Below, piece by piece: positions 1-5,246 of a stretch of DNA of 5,246 bases. Every line of letters begins with the position of its first letter. The stretch's first letter is position 1. Made by a program: the position numbers and the translations under genes. The notes below the pieces were generated by a model. That model was given only the letters and a program-made list of their open reading frames with translations, had not been told where the DNA came from and searched no databases. Source of the DNA: Pontimonas sp. (GTDB lineage: Bacteria; Actinomycetota; Actinomycetes; Actinomycetales; Microbacteriaceae); the NCBI GenBank assembly GCA_023263045.1, contig JALQXU010000062.1, forward strand, positions 1 through 5,246. Reading direction: 5' to 3'.

Positions 1-104
1 AACATGGCTAAACCGAAGGGGAAGATTCGGGCCATCAATAAATCAAAATCGTGGTTGAGCACTGATATATAATGGCCTGCTTTCCCCGGCGCCAGGCAGT
101 GTTC
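1..104. other. AT-rich flank with no supported gene
   Basis: The first 72 bases are clearly richer in A and T than the rest of the window. On the plus strand a frame is open from the window edge to a TAA at 70-72. It has an ATG at 4-6 and encodes a 22-residue basic peptide ending in SKSWLSTDI. It could be the end of a gene that starts outside the window. The minus strand is also open here, reading about 20 residues that include DFDLLMARIFPFGLAM up to the window edge. Neither reading is long enough to choose between them, and I recognise neither. The base composition suggests this piece shares its origin with the neighbouring decayed gene rather than with the housekeeping genes downstream. Confidence 0.3.
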
Positions 105-117
105 CTAGAACGCCTGG
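92..117 (-). terminator. Hairpin over the stop codon of the decayed gene, possible weak terminator
   Basis: CCAGGC at 92-97 pairs with GCCTGG at 112-117. Inside it GTTC at 101-104 pairs with GAAC at 108-111, leaving a three-base loop at 105-107 and a three-base bulge at 98-100. The loop is exactly the minus-strand TAG stop of the neighbouring reading frame. Read in the minus direction there is no run of T after the stem, so this is not a classical Rho-independent terminator. The structure is seen in the sequence; a terminating role is a guess. Confidence 0.3.
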
Positions 118-669
118 ATGCGACGGGCACAATAGTTCGGGGGGAGGGGGGCATCTTGGTACGTAACGTACATAGTGGAAATCATTTCCCTAATTCCTAC
201 TACCGCACGGTGGCGGTCCGAACAGGGGTCAACCCCCAACACCTCCGCGATGGAATCCCATGCGTTAAAGAGGCGGTGCGTGTCCTCCCCATCGGGTGCG
301 CTCTGGCTCCCGATGGTGAAACCCGTTTTAGCCTCGGTTAGCACTTGCTGGAGTGCAACCTTGTCGACGGAGCGGTTTGCCGTGACGAACTCGTTGAGCA
401 TGAGGCAAAAAAGTTTGCCCATGGCCATTGAACAATGCAGCACGCAGGCTACAAAGTTCAGCCGATTGGGGTGGGTCAGGATGGGCTTCCCAATGCAACC
501 CCTGTTGGCAAGGCTCTTGGTTGTACATCTCGTGGAGGGCGGCGTCGGTGTCATCCGAGCGGCGGATATCGCAACCCATATAGGCCTCCTCCAAAGGGTC
601 CCAGAACCCTTCGTGGTAGAGGGAGTGAGGGAAGAGAGCGACCTGCTCTGTGTTGAGCGAGAGAAAACG
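105..669 (-). pseudogene. Frameshifted minus-strand gene remnant of unknown function
   Basis: Two minus-strand frames have protein-like composition and C/G-rich third codon positions, and they join end to end. The first, from about 669 to 514, reads through SLNTEQVALFPHSLYHEGFW and LEEAYMGCDIRRSDDTDAAL to MYNQE. The second, from 512 to the TAG at 105-107, reads LANRGCIGKPILTHPNRLNF, then MAMGKLFCLMLNEFVTANRS, then FNAWDSIAEVLGVDP, and ends ARRIQAF. The switch needs one extra base near 513 or two missing ones. The first frame continues to a stop at 328-330, but its composition is no longer protein-like after the switch. No convincing start codon is seen at the upstream end, where the frame runs into the tad region, so the 5' part is probably lost. 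The part from ATG 428-426 to 105 is an intact 107-codon ORF that an automatic pipeline might call a hypothetical protein. The product appears soluble and largely helical. I see no catalytic or DNA-binding motif and do not recognise the family. Its opposite orientation and broken state suggest foreign DNA left by an insertion or deletion. A sequencing error could mimic the frameshift. Confidence 0.6.
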
Positions 670-750
670 CTGACCAGTGGACTGTGGGCGATCGACCCGC
701 TCGTGCTTCGAGCTGAGGCCTGTGCGCTTCGCCCTCCAGCCAACGGGTGA
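670..750 (+). pseudogene. Probable 3' remnant of a TadE-family (Rv3655c-like) gene
   Basis: A plus-strand frame ending in TGA at 748-750 reads LTSGLWAIDPLVLRAEACAL and then RPPANG, with actinobacterial codon use, stopping 3 nt before the next ATG. In actinobacteria the gene directly upstream of the Rv3654c-like gene is normally a TadE-like pseudopilin (Rv3655c family). Its C-terminus, as I recall it, often ends in a beta-strand followed by an Ala/Cys-rich stretch of this kind. Upstream of about 670 the same frame is only the antisense of the decayed minus-strand gene. It has no hydrophobic N-terminal segment or pseudopilin motif, so at most about 26 codons of tadE remain. The identification rests on position, frame and tail resemblance and is an inference. 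The close spacing would also explain why the next gene lacks a clear ribosome binding site: it would once have been translationally coupled. Confidence 0.4.
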
Positions 751-753
751 GCC

Positions 754-1095
754 ATGGACCAGGAGGGTAGTGCGACTATCGCGCTTGCGGGGATCGCTGG
801 TGCGATTGTGGTCCTCGGCGTGGTGGCCACGAGTGTCGGGGCACACGTCATTTTCGAGCGAAAGGTGGCACACGCTGTTGACGCGGCAGCACTCGCTGCC
901 GCCGATGTTTCGGTCGGAGTCACAACGGGAGAGCCCTGTTCAGTGGCTCGAGAGGTCCTGAAAAAAAGCGAGCTCACGCTGGTCTCGTGTGAGTACTGGC
1001 GGGAGAGTTGGGTGATCAGTGGGCGCGCTGAAGCAGGCCTTCTGGATGTTCACGCCACGGCGAGAGCGGGAGTGGTCGATGGTGGCGGGAAATAA
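754..1095 (+). CDS. TadE-like / Rv3654c-like small membrane protein (helicase-secretion neighbourhood type)
   Basis: This 113-residue protein has a very short N-terminus (MDQEGSATI) followed by one hydrophobic helix at about residues 7-34, and then a predicted extracytoplasmic domain. Just after the helix comes AVDAAALAAAD (residues 41-51), the DxAALAAA signature of TadE/TadG-like proteins. Two cysteines, Cys62 (in EPCSVA) and Cys79 (in VSCEYW), are spaced as in the Rv3654c family, where they may form a disulfide. Such proteins are encoded at the end of actinobacterial tad (Flp pilus/secretion) clusters and are thought to be minor pseudopilins; their exact role is not established. The ATG at 754 is the first possible start, because an in-frame TGA lies at 748-750. 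There is no strong Shine-Dalgarno sequence, which fits former coupling to an upstream tadE. With its partner tadE apparently cut away, it may be an orphan with uncertain expression, although its reading frame is intact. Family assignment is fairly secure; function is inferred from context. Confidence 0.8.
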   Translation: MDQEGSATIALAGIAGAIVVLGVVATSVGAHVIFERKVAHAVDAAALAAADVSVGVTTGEPCSVAREVLKKSELTLVSCEYWRESWVISGRAEAGLLDVHATARAGVVDGGGK

Positions 1096-1125
1096 ATTGT
1101 TGTGTATCGTGAGCCCCGTTGAGAT

Positions 1126-1143
1126 TTTCCCTCTCATGGGAAA
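1126..1143. repeat. Short inverted repeat in the topA leader
   Basis: TTTCCC at 1126-1131 and GGGAAA at 1138-1143 form a perfect 6-bp inverted repeat around a 6-nt centre, midway between the TadE-like gene and topA. It could be a small hairpin or a dyad-type protein-binding site near the topA promoter. No T-run follows, so it is not a typical terminator. A repeat this short can arise by chance. Confidence 0.35.
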
Positions 1144-1154
1144 CGCAGCACAAT
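1126..1154 (+). promoter_or_regulatory. Weak candidate topA promoter
   Basis: TTTCCC at 1126-1131 (3 of 6 matches to the TTGACA consensus) and CACAAT at 1149-1154 (4 of 6 to TATAAT) are separated by 17 nt. Transcription would start near 1161, giving a leader of about 37 nt before the GTG at 1198 but only about 13 nt before the ATG at 1174. The match is poor. It is listed because a promoter is expected in this gap, where the gene class changes from tad-type to replication. Confidence 0.2.
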
Positions 1155-1187
1155 CCCTCGGAATGTCCAGGGTATGAGTGTGGGTGC

Positions 1188-1193
1188 AAGGAG
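1188..1193 (+). promoter_or_regulatory. Ribosome binding site deciding the topA start (AAGGAG)
   Basis: AAGGAG lies 4 nt upstream of the GTG at 1198-1200. The ATG at 1174 has only a poor purine stretch ahead of it (CCAGGGT, adjoining the codon). The spacing of 4 nt is somewhat short, but the match to the anti-Shine-Dalgarno is the best in the leader. Confidence 0.55.
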
Positions 1194-1197
1194 AAGA

Positions 1198-3999
1198 GTG
1201 GCCGCCACGAAGAAGCTCGTTATCGTCGAGTCCCCTGCCAAGGCAAAAACCATTGGCAAGTACTTGGGTGATGACTACGAAGTTATGGCCTCAGTCGGTC
1301 ACGTGCGCGACCTCGCGCACCCCAGAGATTTGCCTCCCGAGGTAAAAAAGGGTCCCGCGGGCAAGTTCGGTATTGATATCGACAACGACTTTGAACCCTT
1401 CTATGTGACGACCGATCGCGGGAAGAAAACCGTGGCTGAACTCAAACGTGCGGCCAAAGACGCGTCGGAAATCCTGCTCGCCACTGATGAGGACCGCGAG
1501 GGGGAAGCCATCGCGTGGCATCTGCTCGAGGTACTCAAGCCTAAGGTTCCGGTGCGACGGATGGTCTTCCACGAAATCACCCCCGAGAGCATCCAGAAAG
1601 CATCCGATTCCACACGGGATGTCGATGTTGCTCTGGTGGATGCGCAGGAGACGAGGCGCATCCTGGATCGTCTCTACGGGTTTGAGGTCTCTCCGGTGTT
1701 GTGGCGTCGCGTGAGCGGGGCTAAGTCAGCGGGTCGTGTTCAATCGCCGGCGCTCAAGTTGATTGTGGATCGCGAGCTCGAGCGGCGCGCGTTTGTCTCA
1801 GCCACCTATTCCGATATCGAGGCCACCGGACACAAGACCTCGGGCGAGAGCTTTGCTGTCTCCCTGACCAAGCTCGATGATCGCCGAGTGGCCAGTGGTC
1901 GCGACTTCTCGGACCTCGGCCAACTCGAGGGCGATGCGGTGCTCCTGGGTGAGACGGAAGCAGCGGCAGTAGCCTCGATGCTTCAATCTGACGCTGTGTC
2001 GCCCGTGGTCACCAAGGTAGAGCCGAAGCCCTACACCAGGAGGCCCGCGGCTCCGTTTACGACATCGACTCTTCAGCAAGAAGCTGGACGCAAACTCCGT
2101 TACTCAGCGTCGCAGACGATGAGCATTGCCCAGGGTCTCTATGAGAACGGTCACATTACCTATATGCGAACCGACTCGGTCTCGCTTTCCGCACAGGCCA
2201 TCACGGCTGCGAGAGCTGCCGCCCAAGCCCTCTATGGCCATGGCTCCGTGCCGAGTGAGCCACGACTGTATAAAGGAAAGTCGAAGAACTCCCAGGAGGC
2301 GCACGAGGCGGTTCGTCCCGCGGGAGATGTATTTGCCACACCGAGTGAATTAGCGGGAGTGCTGCGCTCCGACGAGCTGAAGCTCTATGACCTCATTTGG
2401 AAGCGCACCGTCGCCAGTCAAATGGTCGATGCCAAAGGAGAAACAGTCTCGATCACGATTGAGGCAGAACCTCTACCTTCTGGCGAGGGTGTCGAGTTCT
2501 CGAAAGCGACATTGAGTGCCTCGGGAACGATTCTCACTGAGCGCGGATTCCTCCAGGCTTACCAGGAGAGTAAAGACGATGAGGGCGCAGAGGCCGAGAA
2601 GAAAGACGAGAAAGACGCGGACGCGATACTTCCTCCCCTGACCGTGGGGGATGTCATCACCATCTCCGATGTCGAAGCCAAATCCCACAACACCCAACCG
2701 CCTGCCCGGTACACCGAAGCCAGCCTCGTCAAGGCATTGGAGGAAAAAGGCATTGGGCGACCCTCGACCTACGCCTCCATCATTCAGGTCATTATCGACA
2801 GGAACTATGTCGTTCGGCGAGGAACGGCGCTCGTTCCGCAATGGATTGCGTTCCCGGTCACGCGCTTGCTGCAGGAGCGCTTCTCCGACTTGGTCGACTA
2901 CGACTTCACGGCAGAGCTGGAAGAGGACCTCGACCGTATCGCTCGCGGTGAGTATCAGCGGGGCGAATGGCTTCACAAGTTCTATTTCGGTGACGGCGAG
3001 CACCAGGGCCTCAAAGAGATCGCTCTTGCCGCCACAGAGGAGATCGATGCCAGGGCGTTGAACACCTTGGAGATCAGTCCGACCATCAATTTGCGAGTGG
3101 GGAAGTATGGTCCCTTCTTGGAGGTCACCGATCCCGACACTGGTGAGGTCAAGAACGTTAACTTGCCTCTGGAGCTAGCTCCCGACGAGCTCACGCCAGA
3201 AAAGGCGCAACAGATTGCTGATGAGCCACCGGTCGTCGACCGCGTGCTGGGTGTTGACCCCCAGACGGGTCTCGAAATCGTGGCAAAGAAGGGTCGCTTT
3301 GGTCCCTATGTGACTGAGGTGCTCCCCGAGCCCGAAGCGCCCGCCGAGGATGCGCCGAAGAAGAAGAAAGCCTCTGCGCCCAAGCCAAAGACGGCCTCAC
3401 TCTTCCAGTCGATGGAGATTGAGACCATCGATCTTGAGACCGCGTTGCGCCTGTTAGCGCTGCCCCGAGAGGTCGGTGTGGATCCCGAGTCTGGCGAGAT
3501 GATTACGGCGCAGAACGGACGGTATGGCCCGTATCTGAAGAAGGGAACGGATACTCGGTCACTCGATAGCGAAGAAAAGATCTTCGAGATTGATGTCGAG
3601 GGCGCACTTCAGCGTTTTGCTGAACCCAAGTATGGGGGGCGACGCCAAGCCTCTGCTCTCAAGACTTTCGAAGCAGACCCGGTGAGCGGAAAGCCCATCC
3701 TGCTCAAAGACGGACGCTTTGGCCCCTATGTCACCGACGGAGAGATTAACGCCACCGTTCCCCGAGGAATGCCGCTTGATTCGTTGGATTTTGAGGCAGC
3801 AGTGCAACTGATTGCGGACAAGCGAGCCAAAGGCCCAGCCCCGAAACGCACCGCCAAGAAGGCTCCCGCGAAGAAAAAGACTGCCGCAAAGAAAACAACG
3901 ACCAAGAAAACCGTGGGAAAGAAGAAGGCGACACCGTCCAAGGACGGGAATCCTTCGTCGAAGAGCCCCAAGACCGTCGAGATCAGGGATGAGGACTAG
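1198..3999 (+). CDS. topA: DNA topoisomerase I (type IA, omega protein)
   Basis: The enzyme relaxes negatively supercoiled DNA by passing one strand through a transient nick, with Mg2+ and without ATP. The product is 933 residues from the GTG (941 if the in-frame ATG at 1174 is used). The Toprim domain opens with KKLVIVESPAKAKTIGKYLG (catalytic Glu11) and carries the metal-binding triad Asp97/Asp99/Glu101 in ATDEDREGEAIAWH. SAGRVQS follows at residues 177-183. The active-site tyrosine is Tyr322 in ITYMRTDS, the residue that bonds covalently to DNA. Downstream of the catalytic core are four C-terminal repeats with GKYGPF/GRFGPY motifs near residues 635, 699, 774 and 839. A Lys/Ala-rich tail (about 882-933) resembles the disordered DNA-binding tails of actinobacterial TopA. 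There are no zinc-finger cysteine clusters, as is usual in this phylum. The GTG start was chosen because relatives start 4-5 residues before KKLVIVES and because AAGGAG precedes it. The loop before SAGRVQS reads VSGAK, where PGL is common. All catalytic residues are present, and I expect an essential, functional gene. Confidence 0.97.
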   Translation: MAATKKLVIVESPAKAKTIGKYLGDDYEVMASVGHVRDLAHPRDLPPEVKKGPAGKFGIDIDNDFEPFYVTTDRGKKTVAELKRAAKDASEILLATDEDREGEAIAWHLLEVLKPKVPVRRMVFHEITPESIQKASDSTRDVDVALVDAQETRRILDRLYGFEVSPVLWRRVSGAKSAGRVQSPALKLIVDRELERRAFVSATYSDIEATGHKTSGESFAVSLTKLDDRRVASGRDFSDLGQLEGDAVLLGETEAAAVASMLQSDAVSPVVTKVEPKPYTRRPAAPFTTSTLQQEAGRKLRYSASQTMSIAQGLYENGHITYMRTDSVSLSAQAITAARAAAQALYGHGSVPSEPRLYKGKSKNSQEAHEAVRPAGDVFATPSELAGVLRSDELKLYDLIWKRTVASQMVDAKGETVSITIEAEPLPSGEGVEFSKATLSASGTILTERGFLQAYQESKDDEGAEAEKKDEKDADAILPPLTVGDVITISDVEAKSHNTQPPARYTEASLVKALEEKGIGRPSTYASIIQVIIDRNYVVRRGTALVPQWIAFPVTRLLQERFSDLVDYDFTAELEEDLDRIARGEYQRGEWLHKFYFGDGEHQGLKEIALAATEEIDARALNTLEISPTINLRVGKYGPFLEVTDPDTGEVKNVNLPLELAPDELTPEKAQQIADEPPVVDRVLGVDPQTGLEIVAKKGRFGPYVTEVLPEPEAPAEDAPKKKKASAPKPKTASLFQSMEIETIDLETALRLLALPREVGVDPESGEMITAQNGRYGPYLKKGTDTRSLDSEEKIFEIDVEGALQRFAEPKYGGRRQASALKTFEADPVSGKPILLKDGRFGPYVTDGEINATVPRGMPLDSLDFEAAVQLIADKRAKGPAPKRTAKKAPAKKKTAAKKTTTKKTVGKKKATPSKDGNPSSKSPKTVEIRDED
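3991..3995 (+). promoter_or_regulatory. Ribosome binding site of tmk inside the end of topA
   Basis: GAGGA lies 6 nt before the ATG at 4002, within the last codons of topA. Ribosomes ending topA at the TAG (3997-3999) would be placed next to this start, which suggests translational coupling. Confidence 0.5.
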
Positions 4000-4001
4000 G
4001 G

Positions 4002-4622
4002 ATGGCAGGTCTCTTCATCACCTTTGAAGGCGGAGATGGCTCCGGAAAAACGACGCAGATTAATTTGCTGGCGAGTTGGCTGGAATCCGAGGGTCACACT
4101 GTCGTGATTACCCGTGAGCCAGGGGGCACTGACCTCGGCACTGAGCTTCGCAACATCATCCTGCACCGCGAAGGGTTTATCGCTCCGCGTGCGGAGGCTC
4201 TGCTCTATGCGGCAGACCGCTCCCACCACATCCACACCCTGGTGAGGCCGGCCCTCAAGAGAGGAGAGATAGTGGTTCAAGATCGCTACCTCGACTCCTC
4301 TGTCGCCTACCAGGGAGCGGGGCGCGTTCTCGACCCCACCGAGGTTCGCGACATTTCTTTGTGGGCAACGGAGAACCTGATGCCAGACCTCACCGTCGTG
4401 CTCGATGTTCCCGCCTCCGTTGCGAAAGCACGCCAAGCCGCAGGGGAGCGTCAATATGACCGGCTTGAGGCAGAGGCTGAAGACTTCCACACCCGTGTGC
4501 GCGAGAGTTACCTCGCTCTCGCAGCAGAGGAACCCGAGAGATTCCTCGTCATTGATGGAGAGTCCTCCATCGAGGAGATTCACGAGGCGATCGTAGTCAA
4601 GGTGTCAGACCTCCTTGGATAG
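4002..4622 (+). CDS. tmk: Thymidylate kinase (dTMP kinase)
   Basis: This cytoplasmic enzyme phosphorylates dTMP to dTDP with ATP, an essential step in dTTP synthesis shared by the de novo and salvage routes. The 206-residue length is typical. The P-loop GGDGSGKT is at residues 10-17. It is followed by TREPGGT (37-43) and by the Asp-Arg motif in VVQDRYLDSSVAYQGAGR (91-108), which contributes to nucleotide binding and defines the family. A LID region with arginines, RQAAGERQYDRLE (143-155), comes next. The P-loop lacks the basic residue of yeast/human-type enzymes while the LID carries arginines, which matches the bacterial type II pattern of E. coli. The start lies 2 nt after the topA stop, and the gene runs into holB after 9 nt, so co-transcription with both is very likely. 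Nothing is missing or unusual. Confidence 0.96.
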   Translation: MAGLFITFEGGDGSGKTTQINLLASWLESEGHTVVITREPGGTDLGTELRNIILHREGFIAPRAEALLYAADRSHHIHTLVRPALKRGEIVVQDRYLDSSVAYQGAGRVLDPTEVRDISLWATENLMPDLTVVLDVPASVAKARQAAGERQYDRLEAEAEDFHTRVRESYLALAAEEPERFLVIDGESSIEEIHEAIVVKVSDLLG

Positions 4623-4631
4623 CCTTAGGGC

Positions 4632-5246
4632 ATGACGCTCTGGGATGATTTGGTCGGCCAAGAGCCAGCCATTGCCCAGATGAAAGCAGCAGCCGTCCCG
4701 GGTTCTTCTGCGATGACACACGCCTGGCTGATCACCGGTCCACCCGGTTCTGGGCGCTCCACCCTTGCCCACGCGTTCGCTGCGGAGCTCGTGGGCGCGG
4801 GAGACAGTGAAGAAGCGTGGCGACAGGTTCTGGCGGGTGCCCACCCCGATGTGTCGATCTTGTCGACCAACAAGGTGACCATCACCATCGAAGAGGTCCG
4901 CGCCTTGGTCGCGTTCTCCTATTTTTCTCCCTCTGCGTCCAACTATCGGGTCGTCGTCATTGAGGATGCCGATCGGATGACGGAGCGAACCTCGAACGTC
5001 TTACTCAAAGCTCTGGAGGAGCCGCCACCCCAGACGGTGTGGATTTTGTGTGCCCCGTCTACTGCCGATGTTCTCCCGACCATCAGATCCAGAACGCGCA
5101 CCATCGTGTTGCAGGTTCCCAGTCCCGAACAGGTTGCACAACTGATTTCGCAACGCGAGGGACTGGATGGCGATCTCGCGTTGCGTGCCGCTACGGAAGC
5201 ACAAAGCCACATCGGTATGGCCACCAGGCTTGCCACGGATGAGGCA
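4632..5246 (+). CDS. holB: DNA polymerase III subunit delta' (clamp loader), 3' end outside the window
   Basis: The first 205 codons are present and the frame is still open at the window edge; family members are usually about 320-400 residues. Delta' is a AAA+ subunit of the clamp loader that places the beta sliding clamp on primed DNA. Visible features are the N-terminal LWDDLVGQEPAIAQM, THAWLITGPPGSGRST with a Walker-A-like loop (36-44), and AGAHPDVSIL (68-77). A Walker-B-like strand VVVIEDADRMTERTSNVLLK (107-126) and LEEPPPQTVWILCAPS (128-143) follow, and TIRSRTR (149-155) contains the Arg expected to act as arginine finger. Two departures from the usual family are seen. The segment between the Walker loop and AGAHPD contains no cysteines, so the four-Cys zinc module common in delta' and in gamma/tau is absent. 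SRC is also replaced by SRT. The ATG at 4632 is the only sensible start, 9 nt after the tmk stop, with a weak AGGG ahead of it. DnaX is the main alternative, but a start this close to the VGQ box, the tmk linkage and the degenerate ATPase motifs favour HolB. Confidence 0.92.
   Translation, partial: MTLWDDLVGQEPAIAQMKAAAVPGSSAMTHAWLITGPPGSGRSTLAHAFAAELVGAGDSEEAWRQVLAGAHPDVSILSTNKVTITIEEVRALVAFSYFSPSASNYRVVVIEDADRMTERTSNVLLKALEEPPPQTVWILCAPSTADVLPTIRSRTRTIVLQVPSPEQVAQLISQREGLDGDLALRAATEAQSHIGMATRLATDEA

Noticed and set aside
55..73. TTGAGC and TATAAT as a plus-strand promoter
   Set aside because: The TATAAT at 68-73 is a perfect -10 hexamer, but TTGAGC at 55-60 is only 7 nt away and nothing like a -35 lies 16-18 nt upstream. 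The region is simply AT-rich.
139..151. G6-A-G6 run as a quadruplex or phase-variation tract
   Set aside because: There are only two G runs, and it lies within minus-strand codons for a Pro-rich stretch (APLPPN) of an already broken gene.
159..171. GTACGT-A-ACGTAC perfect inverted repeat as an operator
   Set aside because: It lies inside the minus-strand reading frame, where it encodes TYVTYQ-type codons, with no promoter nearby; probably coincidence.
175..669. Long plus-strand frame as a real gene
   Set aside because: Except for its last ~26 codons it is the exact antisense of minus-strand frames with better codon statistics, and it shows no domain or membrane segment.
2473..3003. Minus-strand ORF of 176 codons inside topA
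   Set aside because: It is the antisense shadow of a conserved, high-GC topA region, with no start signals of its own.
3840..3996. Lysine/alanine-rich end of topA as a simple-sequence repeat or separate histone-like gene
   Set aside because: It is in frame with TopA, and such basic tails are typical for actinobacterial topoisomerase I.
3996..4583. Minus-strand ORF of 195 codons opposite tmk
   Set aside because: The plus strand carries all thymidylate kinase motifs, so the antisense frame is open only because of GC-rich codon bias.

Overview
The window looks like a chromosomal housekeeping stretch from a moderately GC-rich actinobacterium, most likely of the family Microbacteriaceae. This rests on three things. 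A small TadE/Rv3654c-like membrane protein lies just upstream of topA, as is usual in actinobacteria. TopA lacks zinc fingers but carries GR(F/Y)GPY repeats and a lysine/alanine-rich tail. The order topA-tmk-holB is the one I know from Microbacteriaceae. The placement comes from gene order and protein style, not from a search.

Layout. Positions 1-104 are a short AT-rich stretch with no gene I can support. Positions 105-669 hold a decayed, frameshifted minus-strand gene of unknown function, transcribed against everything else here. About 670-750 appears to be the severed 3' end of the TadE gene that normally precedes the Rv3654c-like gene; the rest of that gene is not in the window. Positions 754-1095 encode the intact Rv3654c-like/TadE-like membrane protein. 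A leader of about 100 bp with a small inverted repeat precedes topA (1198-3999, GTG start preferred; an in-frame ATG lies at 1174). The gene tmk (4002-4622) begins 2 nt after the topA stop codon, and holB (4632 to the window end, incomplete) begins 9 nt after the tmk stop.

The last three genes form a tight plus-strand cluster serving DNA replication. Topoisomerase I relaxes negative supercoils, thymidylate kinase makes dTDP for dTTP supply, and the delta' subunit is part of the clamp loader of DNA polymerase III. The upstream part looks like a tad-type pilus/secretion locus that was cut through by an insertion or rearrangement.

I do not see a new biological system. The points most worth a second look are the frameshifted orphan gene at the broken tad locus and a HolB that lacks the usual zinc-module cysteines and has SRT where SRC is expected.
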